DNA of 64,000 bases from Chondrilla cf. caribensis (taxonomy: Eukaryota; Porifera; Demospongiae; Chondrillida; Chondrillidae): assembly GCA_964020155.1 (NCBI GenBank), contig OZ026569.1, positions 1,792,971 to 1,856,970 of the forward strand. The letters run 5' to 3'. The position numbers and the translations under genes are program-made. Position 1 is the stretch's first letter. Each line of letters begins with the position of its first letter. Positions 29,888 through 38,808 of this stretch are shown here, piece by piece. Below the pieces are notes generated by a model. The model saw only the letters and a program-made list of their open reading frames with translations. It did not search any database and was not told the DNA's origin.

Positions 29888-32463
29888 TGTACTCAGTCTG
29901 ATAAAGTGAGAGTGTTTTCCGTGTGCGCCCACTTAATTACTTCCGGTGAATAAATTTATCAATCGGTTAATATGGTCTGATAATTGAATAGAAAATTACA
30001 ACCGATTCCCAACACTAATTATCAATGTTCCACTGTGAAGAGTATCAGATTATCAAGGTTCCACTGTATTGTGTAGTGTTATTATCACAGTTGTGAATTG
30101 TAATGTAGGGAAACTCGAAGTGTGAACCGTGACAGTCCGGAACTGCCCAATGTCTCCAGGAAGAAGGACCACTCGTCCTCCGACAGACAAGAAGCTCGAG
30201 CACATCTCAGGATTACCATCCTGCTCGTGACCCTTGTAGCTGCTTTGCTTTGGGTAAGACAATTTAATAGTCAATAAAATTTATTAATATCAATAATTTA
30301 TATTTTTATCAATCAATTAATTGAATTTATTCTCTTTCATTTTCAGAGTACCATCTGGCTGATCTGGACATTTGCTGTATACGGGGTCATAACTGGTACC
30401 TACATGCTAGTGACTATATTGACCATTGTTATTGTACATGGCCAGGTACATACTACGTTGCAGACGTTATTTGAATTGCGTTTACTGCTGTTTAATTTAT
30501 CCACATTAAGGGATTTATCTTTCTTGCCATCTTTGGCTTGGAGAAACATTGGTTTTGGACTGCTTTGATTAAAAAGTATTCAATTACAGTGCACCCTATT
30601 TGTTCACAGTAATAACTGACGTATTTAATATCTGTAGGCTTCGGACAGTTATGTATGCCATTGAGGTTGTTGAGCTACCAGCACCAGATGAACTAGAACC
30701 CGATGTATTGAGAATTTGTGTCACTTTCAAGAAGAAATACAAGGAGCAATGTTTTCGTGATATTGTATCAACCAAAAAGTGAGTTGTGTTCACATTGCCA
30801 CTCTAATAAGGACGCAAGAGCAGTCTTGGAGCAACAACATATAATACCCTTTTCCTTTGTTGAATTAATGCCTTTCTCATGTTTAACAAACTGGTCCAAG
30901 GCTTACAATCTACTTCATTTCTCTATCTCCAATTTTTATTACTGGTCTATTAGCTGTTTTTCTCCTGTAGAGCTCTCAGGCATCCTTTATTTGACTTTTG
31001 CACTTGCCACCCTTTTCATGGTGCAACTAGTTGGTACAGGGTGCTGTGTTTCATGGTTAACTGTGACAATTGAGTGTAAAGCTTTGCTTGGGAAACCCAC
31101 AAGAGTCAGACCCAATCATCTCAAAATGTCACACGTATGAAACTTTGACAGGTAGTTTTGAACCATTTGAAACTATACATTCCACGTGTATGTTCTGTAT
31201 GCAACAGGTGATTGGTAGCTTGTATGTGGCACTGATACTGTCTTTAAGTTACCTATATCTCAATGTGAAAGGTGTACAGGAGCTACCCACTCTCCTCCTT
31301 TTATTGCTAGAATATTATCAATGTACAGTCGAACCTCTTCATGTGATATATGGCATATGGAAGGGTGGTTGATGGCCAAATAAACAGAACCAAAGGTACC
31401 ATAGTTGCTTGAGGCTTGAAGTGCCAAGGGTAATATTAACACCTGGGGGCCTATATTGAGGTCATTTACTGCTTGTCCATACGTCACATATTATAAAAAG
31501 TTATGATGGAGAACCAATCGAAACACAACATTTCAAATTCAAAATTACCGCATCCATCTGATTCTGCATGGAACATTCTGTGCTTGAAGTTCTCTACCAG
31601 ATGAAGCACTGTATCTGAAGTGCTCAAGCTGCTGCAGTGCTGTTGCACTGTGTTGTTGGTAATGAAAACATTATTAATCTAATTGAATCAATACTTTTGA
31701 GGTCATTATGGCTAATACAGAACCACCTCTCCCATACTAAATGTCCTATGGTTGTGCAATCATTATCCTTTATAAGGAAAACATGGGGATCAGCTACATA
31801 CTTTGTACACTGTAGAGAGATTCAGTCTTCAGAGGAATTAATGCATCAGCACTATAGGGTGGTCTATTTTCGTTGCCTTAGAGAATGTCCTTTGTAGGTA
31901 GGTAATTTCTATGGTGTCACAGGCCCGGCGGAACCGGTCGGGGCGGTTGGGTCAGGACCCGACCAATTTTAGAGTCTTAAATTTGGTCAATATTTTTGAA
32001 GAGCTGCCCCACTAAAAGTCAAAACTTAGACCACTTTTTGAACCCATTCAACTAATAGACCCATTTTGCGAGTGTCGAAAATGGCTACATAGCTGTTACC
32101 CGACTTATAATAACTGTAAACTAAAAGTAAATTGGGTATAATATCTTTTTTGTTTTCGATTATAACTCACCTTTAGAGGGTAGTGCATTCAATTAACATG
32201 TTTTTTCAATGACATGTTATACAATTACTGCTATAATAGCATTGTTCCTCATGTTTTCTGCTTGTTTTAGATATTTCATGACAAGATACGAGAATGTGTT
32301 TGTTGGGAAAGACTTTGTGAAGTGGCTACTCAGAGAGAATATTGTCAGTGATCGTGAAGAAGGGTTACGCTATGGCCAGGCCTTGCTGTATGGGAGAGTC
32401 ATTGCACATGTCCATCGGGAGCACTACTTCCATTGCAGTACGTTCTTTTATGAGTTTTTGTGA
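25133..32463 (+). CDS. GPR155: GPR155 / LYCHOS homologue, copy B
   Basis: Same 13-exon structure as copy A, all junctions in phase, giving 820 residues: 25133-25493, 26474-26963, 27111-27258, 27333-27488, 28392-28475, 28801-29006, 29117-29219, 29497-29768, 30109-30253, 30347-30445, 30511-30575, 30638-30778 and 32271-32463. Twelve exons are identical in length to copy A. Exon 8 lacks 6 nt (two residues in the acidic cytoplasmic loop). Transporter half, GPCR-like helices and C-terminal DEP domain are all intact with no stop or frameshift, so both paralogues look functional. Its promoter region differs: the 43-bp palindrome is replaced by a short hairpin. The role is inferred as for copy A, lysosomal cholesterol sensing. 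Confidence 0.92.
29770..29888. repeat. (CT)n/(GT)n microsatellite in GPR155-B intron 8
   Basis: CT tract followed by a GT tract starting at the exon 8 donor. Copy A has a much shorter GT tract at the same position (19153-19179), so the repeat expanded after duplication. Confidence 0.9.
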
Positions 32464-33127
32464 ATTACTGAAGCTTGCTTAACCAGACTATGATTTATGG
32501 CATCTTCATGATTGTGAGCCATGCACTTCAACTCCCTGAGATTAGTACAGGCACAGTTTATTGCACAGCACACACAGCAGAACTATTGCACCTCGATTTG
32601 CTTTGTATTTAGTTGTAACTATCTTACTTAATTTAAATGAAAATTGAAATTGATAATAATGTTAAAGTTAACACTTATTATGTAAATTTCCTTGATAGTA
32701 TTATTGTTACACATGTGCGCTATACATAGCTATGAAGAATTGAAGAATTGCATGCATATATAATAATGTATTAATTCAACTAATTGACAATTGTATAATC
32801 TGCATAATTAAAGTCTTTAATAAAGAACAAATATAGCTACATTATCTACGTATTATACTTTACCCATGCATTAATAATTATTCTAGATGTTACATATATA
32901 CACTAGCTAGCTATTATAATTATAATTAGAGGTGTTGGAAGCATCCAAATCTACACATATTCTTGCAAAGGGGGGAGAAATGCTTTATTATTCAAACATC
33001 ACATATACATACGTAACTCTCAGACACAGCTAGGTGTAAAAACAAACAAACAGATAATGCCTGGAAAGAATGTGAGTTTGAATATAAATCACTGAATAAT
33101 GATGAATATAATAAAAGATAATTGTGA

Positions 33128-33397
33128 CTACAAATAATGATAGGATGGTAGTAGTAGTCTGGGTGACCATTTAAGCTCATCGCAAGCCAAAACTTGGATG
33201 GAGTATGAGCAACTGATTGTTATCTTGGTTGTAGACTGTATGATTTTAAGCCAGTATGTATGATGGATATTTGGACAGGCTGCTGATTGCTCAATCGGTG
33301 TTGATGGGAGATAATGGCTGAGGACACCAATTTCTAAAGTGGTGTAGTTAGCTTTCCATATTGCTCTGGTGGCATCTGAGATGAGATGGATGTACAT
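33128..33397 (-). repeat. Fragment of a non-LTR retrotransposon C-terminus
   Basis: Minus-strand open frame of about 88 codons. TTLEIGVLSHYLPST followed by STTKITISCSYSI resembles the end of the restriction-like-endonuclease region of the element at 42739-45941 (IEIGCLGHYRPDLPS ...). Only the extreme C-terminus is present. It abuts, within about 20 bp, the inverted end of the hammerhead array. Confidence 0.45.
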
Positions 33398-33518
33398 GTA
33401 TATATTCTTATTTTTTACGAGGTGGTTATCTTCTAGGCATCAAAAATAGTCCTCGGTAGAAAGGACAGTGGTTAATAAAAAGGGATTTTTGACCAGAATC
33501 GGTAATATTCATTTCTTT

Positions 33519-33575
33519 GCCAATGTGCTAGAAGGCCTTTTCGGAGAATACCACTCCTCATCAGTAGCACTGGGC
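33519..33575 (-). ncRNA. Hammerhead ribozyme, inverted unit
   Basis: Reverse complement of the array ribozyme, read on the minus strand: stem I GTGCTA, core CTGATGA, stem II GGAG/CTCC, core GAAA, then AGGCCTTC and stem I partner TAGCAC. Intact core. The predicted cut follows the C opposite 33531. Confidence 0.8.
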
Positions 33576-33935
33576 AATGTTCGAGTAGTCAATCTGAGCT
33601 AAGCAGAATATTGGCTGGGCTTCCGAAAGCTCATTCCTTTGTCCGAATATCGATTATTATCGGGCGATTTTTTTGATCGACTCTAGCAGAGCCATGCGGT
33701 AAGCTACGAGGATCTTACTGAGTAGAGAATGACTACATGTAATAGCCTATAAAACAAAGTTTATTGGGAGTCGGTAGATTCTATAGTTTTCGAGAAATAG
33801 CCCGAATATAGGTGGCGTCCGATCATTGATTATTTACTCTACTTGTACTACACTGAACCCTACAGACAACGACCTGATAGGCTAAAAAAGCCCAGCCAAT
33901 ACTCTGCTTAGCTCAGATTGACTACTCCGAACATT

Positions 33936-33992
33936 GCCCAGTGCTACTGATGAGGAGTGGTATTCTCCGAAAATGCCTTCTAGCACATTGGC
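33936..33992 (+). ncRNA. Hammerhead ribozyme, unit 1
   Basis: Type I layout: stem I strand GCCCAGTGCTA, core CTGATGA (33947-33953), stem II GGAG-TGGTATT-CTCC, core GAAA, ATGCCTTC, stem I partner TAGCAC...TTGGC. Cut predicted after C33980. The loop of stem III differs from most units (TGCC in place of GGCC). Confidence 0.85.
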
Positions 33993-34296
33993 AAAGAAAT
34001 GAATATTACCGATTCTGGTCAAAAATCCCTTATTAACCACTGTCCTTTCTACCGAGGACTACTTTTGATGCCTAGAAGATAACCACGGAAACGTGGAAGA
34101 TAAGCCTTGCCCTGTTTGGGAAGAATCGAAGATTTCACGGCCGATCGGCGACTTTTACGTAGCTAGGGCCGGTGTTAAAGTCGGTAGATAATAATCCACT
34201 ACTTGTACTACACTGAACCCTACAGACAACGACCGGATAGGCTAAAAAAAGCCCAGCCAATACTCTGCTTAGCTCAGATTGACTACTCAGAACATT

Positions 34297-34353
34297 GCCC
34301 AGTGCTACTGATGAGGAGTGGTATTCTCCGAAAAGGCCTTCTAGCACATTGGC
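34297..34353 (+). ncRNA. Hammerhead ribozyme, unit 2
   Basis: Same fold with the consensus stem III AAGGCCTT. Core CTGATGA at 34308-34314, GAAA before AGGCCTTC, cut predicted after C34341. Downstream of it the unit is interrupted by a 558-bp transposon. Confidence 0.87.
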
Positions 34354-34524
34354 AAAGAAATGAATATTGCCGATTCTGGTCAAAAATCCCTTATTAACCA
34401 CTGTCCTTTCTACCGAGGACTATTTTTGATGCCTAGAAGATAACCACGGAAACGTGGAAGATAAGCCTTGCCCTGTTTGGGAAGAATCGAAGATTTCACG
34501 GCCAAGCAGGGACTTTTACGTAGG

Positions 34525-35082
34525 TAGGGGTCGCAACGAAAAAATCGATGTCATCGGATCTTGATGAAAATTACAAGATATATGCAACTCAAGTCAGAGA
34601 ATCTAATGGTGATCTTCGTTTCTTGATAGATTAATGTTCGGGAAAGTTACACGCGATTAACCTCGTATTTCGTACAGCGGCGCGATTAAATTTATACTCA
34701 TGAATTTGAATCAAACTGGAATTCGCCCTCAATTCACAAGTGATATACTGGATACATTTACTAAGGAAATGTGCAGACAAGTGGAAGGAAAATAAGAAAA
34801 TGACGGAGCTACGCTGGCATATGTTCGACGGTGTAATCAAATTTGGTTACATTTTGTGCCATTACAAGATGAAAATGAAAGCAAAACAAACCCTCACGCT
34901 ATCAAAGGTTGACCGACATCTGACCTACCCATACGAAATACGAGGTTAATCGCGTGTAACTTTCCCGAACATTAATCTATCAAGAAACGAAGATCACCAT
35001 TAGATTCTCTGACTTGAGTTGCATATATCTTGTAATTTTCATCAAGATCCGATGACATCGATTTTTTACGTTGCGACCCCTA
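34525..35082. mobile_element. Non-autonomous DNA transposon (MITE-like) inside the array
   Basis: 558 bp starting TAGGGGTCGCAACG, with near-perfect inverted repeats of about 150 bp (34525-34674 and 34932-35082). It is flanked by identical ACGTAGG at 34518-34524 and 35083-35089, a 7-bp target duplication within a satellite monomer. The 257-bp interior has no convincing ORF. Superfamily unassigned. Confidence 0.85.
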
Positions 35083-35214
35083 ACGTAGGGTGTTAAAGTC
35101 GGTAGATAATAATCCACTACTTGTACTACACTGAACCCTACAGACAACGACCTGATAGGCTAAAAAAAGCCCAGCCAATACTCTGCTTAGCTCAGATTGA
35201 CTACTCCGAACATT

Positions 35215-35271
35215 GCCCAGTGCTACTGATGAGGAGTGGTATTCTCCGAAAAGGCCTTCTAGCACATTGGC
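35215..35271 (+). ncRNA. Hammerhead ribozyme, unit 3
   Basis: Consensus sequence; core CTGATGA at 35226-35232; cut predicted after C35259. Confidence 0.87.
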
Positions 35272-35574
35272 AAAGAAATGAATATTACCGATTCTGGTCA
35301 AAAATCCCTTATTAACCACTATCCTTTCTACCGAGGACTATTTTTGATGCCTAGAAGATAACCACGGAAACGTGGAAGATAAGCATTGCCCTGTTTGGGA
35401 AGAATCGAAGATTTCACGGCCAAGCGGCGACTTTTACGTAGCTAGGGCCGGTATTAAAGTCGGTAGATAATAATCCACTACTTGTACTACACTGAACCCT
35501 ACAGACAACGACCTGATAGGCTAAAAAAGCCCAGCCAATACTCTGCTTAGCTCAGATTGACTACTCAGAACATT

Positions 35575-35631
35575 GCTCCGTGCTACTGATGAGGAGTGGT
35601 ATTCTCCGAAAAGGCCTTCTAGCACATTGGC
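35575..35631 (+). ncRNA. Hammerhead ribozyme, unit 4
   Basis: Consensus core. Distal stem I strand reads GCTCCGTGCTA, which keeps the six core-proximal pairs with TAGCAC. Cut predicted after C35619. Confidence 0.85.
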
Positions 35632-35926
35632 AAAGAAATGAATATTACCGATTCTGGTCAAAAATCCCTTATTAACCACTGTCCTTTCTACCGAGGACTA
35701 TTTTTGATGCCTAGAAGATAACCACGGAAACGTGGAAGATAAGCCTTGCCCTGTTTGGGAAGAATCGAAGATTTCACGGCCGATCGGCGACTTTTACGTA
35801 GGGTGTTAAAGTCGGTAGATACTAATCCACTACTCGTACTACACTGAACCCTACAGACAACGACCTGATAGGCTAAAAAAGCCCAGCCAATACTCTGCTT
35901 AGCTCAGATTGACTACTCCGAACATT

Positions 35927-35983
35927 GCCCCATGCTACTGATGAGGAGTGGTATTCTCCGAAAAGGCCTTCTAGCACATTGGC
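35927..35983 (+). ncRNA. Hammerhead ribozyme, unit 5
   Basis: Core intact. Stem I strand CATGCTA has an A opposite the last C of TAGCAC, so five rather than six proximal pairs. Cut predicted after C35971. Confidence 0.82.
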
Positions 35984-36278
35984 AAAGAAATGAATATTAC
36001 CGATTCTGGTCAAAAATCCCTTATTAACCACTATCCTTTCTACCGAGGACTATTTTTGATGCCTAAAAGATAACCACGGAAACGTGGAAGATAAGCATTG
36101 CCCTGTTTGGGAAGAATCGAAGATTTCACGGCCAAGCGGCGACTTTTACGTAGGGTGTTAAAGTCGGTAGATAATAATCCACTACTTGTACTACACTGAA
36201 CCCTACAGACAACGACCTGATAGGCTAAAAAAGCCCAGCCAATACTCTGCTTAGCTCAGATTGACTACTCCGAACATT

Positions 36279-36335
36279 GCCCAGTGCTACTGATGAGGAG
36301 TGGTATTCTCCGAAAATGCCTTCTAGCACATTGGC
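36279..36335 (+). ncRNA. Hammerhead ribozyme, unit 6
   Basis: Core intact, stem III loop variant TGCC as in unit 1. Cut predicted after C36323. Confidence 0.85.
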
Positions 36336-36639
36336 AAAGAAATGAATATTACCGATTCTGGTCAAAAATCCCTTATTAACCACTGTCCTTTCTACCGAGG
36401 ACTATTTTTGATGCCTAGAAGATAACCACGGAAACGTGGAAGATAAGCCTTGCCCTGTTTGGGAAGAATCGAAGATTTCACGGCCGATCGGCGACTTTTA
36501 CGTAGCTAGGGCTGGTGTTAAAGTCGGTAGATAATAATCCACTACTTGTACTACACTGAACCCTACAGACAACGACCGGATAGGCTAAAAAAAGCCCAGC
36601 CAATACTCTGCTTAGCTCAGATTGACTACTCAGAACATT

Positions 36640-36696
36640 GCCCCGTGCTACTGATGAGGAGTGGTATTCTCCGAAAAGACCTTTTAGCACATTGGC
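36640..36696 (+). ncRNA. Hammerhead ribozyme, unit 7
   Basis: Core CTGATGA and GAAA intact, but the stem III region reads AGACCTTT: the palindrome is broken and the cleavage-site base is U (36684) instead of C. NUH allows U, but usually with slower cleavage. Confidence 0.78.
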
Positions 36697-36997
36697 AAAA
36701 AAACGAATATTACCGATTCTGGTCAAAAATCCCTTTAATTATTAACCACTGTCCTTTCTACCGAGGACTATTTTTGATGCCTAGAAGATAACCACGGAAA
36801 CATGGAAGATAAGCCTTGCCCTGTTTGGGAAGAATCGAAGATTTCACGGCCAAGCGGCGACTTTTACGTAGGGTGTTAAAGTCGGTAGATAATAATCCAC
36901 TACTTGTACTACACTGAACCCTACAGACAACGACCTGATAGGCTAAAAAAAGCCCAGCCAATACTCTGCTTAGCTGAGATTGACTACTCCGAACATT

Positions 36998-37054
36998 GCC
37001 CAGTGCTACTGATGAGGAGTGGTATTCTCCGAAAAGGCCTTCTAGCACATTGGC
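36998..37054 (+). ncRNA. Hammerhead ribozyme, unit 8
   Basis: Consensus core, stems and AAGGCCTT. Cut predicted after C37042. Last unit of the array. Confidence 0.87.
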
Positions 37055-37256
37055 AAAAAAATGAATATTACCGATTCTGGTCAAAACTCCCTTTAATTAT
37101 TAACCACTGTCCTTTCTACCGAGGACTATTTTTGATGCCTAGAAGATGAACCACGGAGACGTGGAAGATAAACCTTGCCCTGTTTGGGAAGAATTGAAGA
37201 TTTCACGGCCAAGCGGCGACTTTTACGTAGGGCCGGTGTTAAAGTCGGTAGATAAT

Positions 37257-38299
37257 AATCCTCTACTTGTGCAACTGTTACAGTTACTGTCGTTTTGTTG
37301 TTTTGGTTTGTTGACATGAAGAAATTAAGAAATTAGAGTATATGTTCATACCACTCAGTAAACTAAAGTTAGACCTAACTCCCCAGATCATCCCATTGGT
37401 ACAATTCAAGCACAGCAAGACTAGATGGAGATAGCTGAAGAGAACGACAAACCATATGATGAACATATATAACAAATGCTGCCTCAGCAGAAAATTTACT
37501 TTCCATATCTGATTGCCTATAGACTGGTGAGTCGATATTTCAAGTATTAATCAGAATGAAATGACAGGATTCTAATGAATACATGTGCTCACTTTGCAAA
37601 TTTCTCCATTGTAGCTTTGTTGAAAAATTGGAAAGAAAATATCCTTATTGGAGTATGAAACTTGATATTTATTTGTTTTGGGGTGGTGGACACAGGTAAG
37701 ACCTATATCATTCAAATTGGCATACCAAGCATCCTAAGATGAACAACAATAGAATATACAGAGGCTAATGTATGATTAGCAAATACAAGAGAGGTACAGT
37801 GTGATCTGTATGAACATGTTATTATACATAGCAACCTAGAATATTTAGGGTACAAGGCAAAAGAACTTAATATCTCACATTACAATGAAGACCCAATTTG
37901 TTGGAGTTGCCACATAAATTACTATCACAATACAAACATTTACGCACTCCAAAAATGAATTCAACTATTTATCACGTAGGCCTAAATACGTTTACATTTG
38001 CTAAGACTAAATCACCATAATAATATTATAGCGGGGATTTATAATACGCGTGCCAATTCTGCAGAAAGACATTTTATACCTTTGAAACTACATTATTATA
38101 CAGGAGTAGATTGGAATAGAGGCAGAACTAATTGAAAAATATGGATGAGCCATCATTTTGCTTTGAAACAATGGTTTGAAATTGCCAAGTACAGTTGACA
38201 CAGATATCTGAACTGTCATCATGGAAGAAAATACACATAAAAGTTAACTTACAGTACTAAAGGGAGAAGAACTACTTCATTTTCGCAGAAGTTGAGGCA
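37257..38299. other. No gene recognised
   Basis: AT-rich sequence between the satellite array and the pogo-like transposon. I see no repeat or exon I can support. Confidence 0.4.
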
Positions 38300-38491
38300 T
38301 CATTTATCCCAAAAGCCAAATTGTGTTCTAAAAGATCTCTGAACCCCTAACTCAAAGTCGATCGTCGATCCACCGAACGTTGATCCCTTTGTACATAAAA
38401 GCCCTTTGCTCCTTCGTTGCAATAGGCTGCTGTTACAGGTTATAGCCCATTCCAAAAGGTCTTCTTCGAGATTCATGACATCGTTGCTCAT
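38300..38491 (-). CDS. Possible first exon, minus strand, unknown product
   Basis: ATG at 38491 opens a 63-codon frame (NLEEDLLEWAITCN...). The ATG sits in comparatively CpG-rich sequence that also contains a start-like exon on the other strand at 38698, suggesting a bidirectional promoter. The frame simply stops at 38300 and I cannot place a donor with confidence. No family recognised. Confidence 0.25.
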   Translation of the reverse strand: MSNDVMNLEEDLLEWAITCNSSLLQRRSKGLLCTKGSTFGGSTIDFELGVQRSFRTQFGFWDK

Positions 38492-38697
38492 TCATGGATC
38501 GAAAGTACTTATACTTTACCCTCCGCCAGCGGAACGACGTCCTATCGCGATCGAGGGACAGAATATTTCGTAACAGATCTATACGGAACGAATACGGAAA
38601 AAAAATAAGCGGAAGAGTCCTTAATTTTGACGCCCGGGGTCATGGACTGTGTGTTCAAGCTTGAGGCAAGTTGAGGTCTCGATCCTTATTTCTCAGG

Positions 38698-38739
38698 ATG
38701 GATTCGATATTGGAAGAATTAGCATATGCAGTGAAGCTT
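38698..38739 (+). CDS. Possible 14-codon first coding exon
   Basis: After CTCAG, ATG starts MDSILEELAYAVKL and is followed by a strong GTGAGT donor at 38740. The pogo-like transposon begins 70 bp downstream, in what would be the intron. I do not find the remaining exons, so this may be a stranded 5' end. Product unknown. Confidence 0.3.
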
Positions 38740-38808
38740 GTGAGTATGAAGTCTCCCTGTTTGGTATCTAGCTTGTGGGTCAGTACGGTACATATCTATA
38801 ATATTATA

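Larger units (their letters stand above)
22926..32970. repeat. Segmental tandem duplication, copy B
   Basis: Second copy of the 13917-22742 block, about 10 kb, in direct orientation and separated by about 180 bp. It contains a 650-bp insertion relative to A (22975-23625), about 650 bp of extra sequence in GPR155 intron 1, and otherwise tracks A through introns and the 3' flank to TTAGAGGTGTTGGAAG. Confidence 0.85.
33418..37256. repeat. Hammerhead-ribozyme satellite array (about 355-bp monomer)
   Basis: Eight direct copies start near 33838, 34197, 35113, 35473, 35827, 36179, 36537 and 36897 (landmark ACTTGTACTACACTGAACCC). One partial copy lies in inverted orientation at 33418-33636, with a unique hinge of about 200 bp between. 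Spacings between equivalent bases are 361, 918 (360 plus a 558-bp insertion), 360, 352, 352, 361 and 358. Monomers differ by scattered substitutions and by two variants of the junction region (with or without CTAGGGCCGG). No protein-coding content is convincing; open frames across units are repeats of the same non-coding text. Each unit holds a hammerhead motif. Confidence 0.95.

Noticed and set aside
34135..37149. Repeated 64-108 codon frames on both strands in the satellite
   Set aside because: The same frame recurs only because the DNA monomer recurs; it runs across the ribozyme motif and has no start context or protein family resemblance.
33838..37256. CRISPR-like array
   Set aside because: Repeat units are about 355 bp with no unique spacers, in an animal genome.
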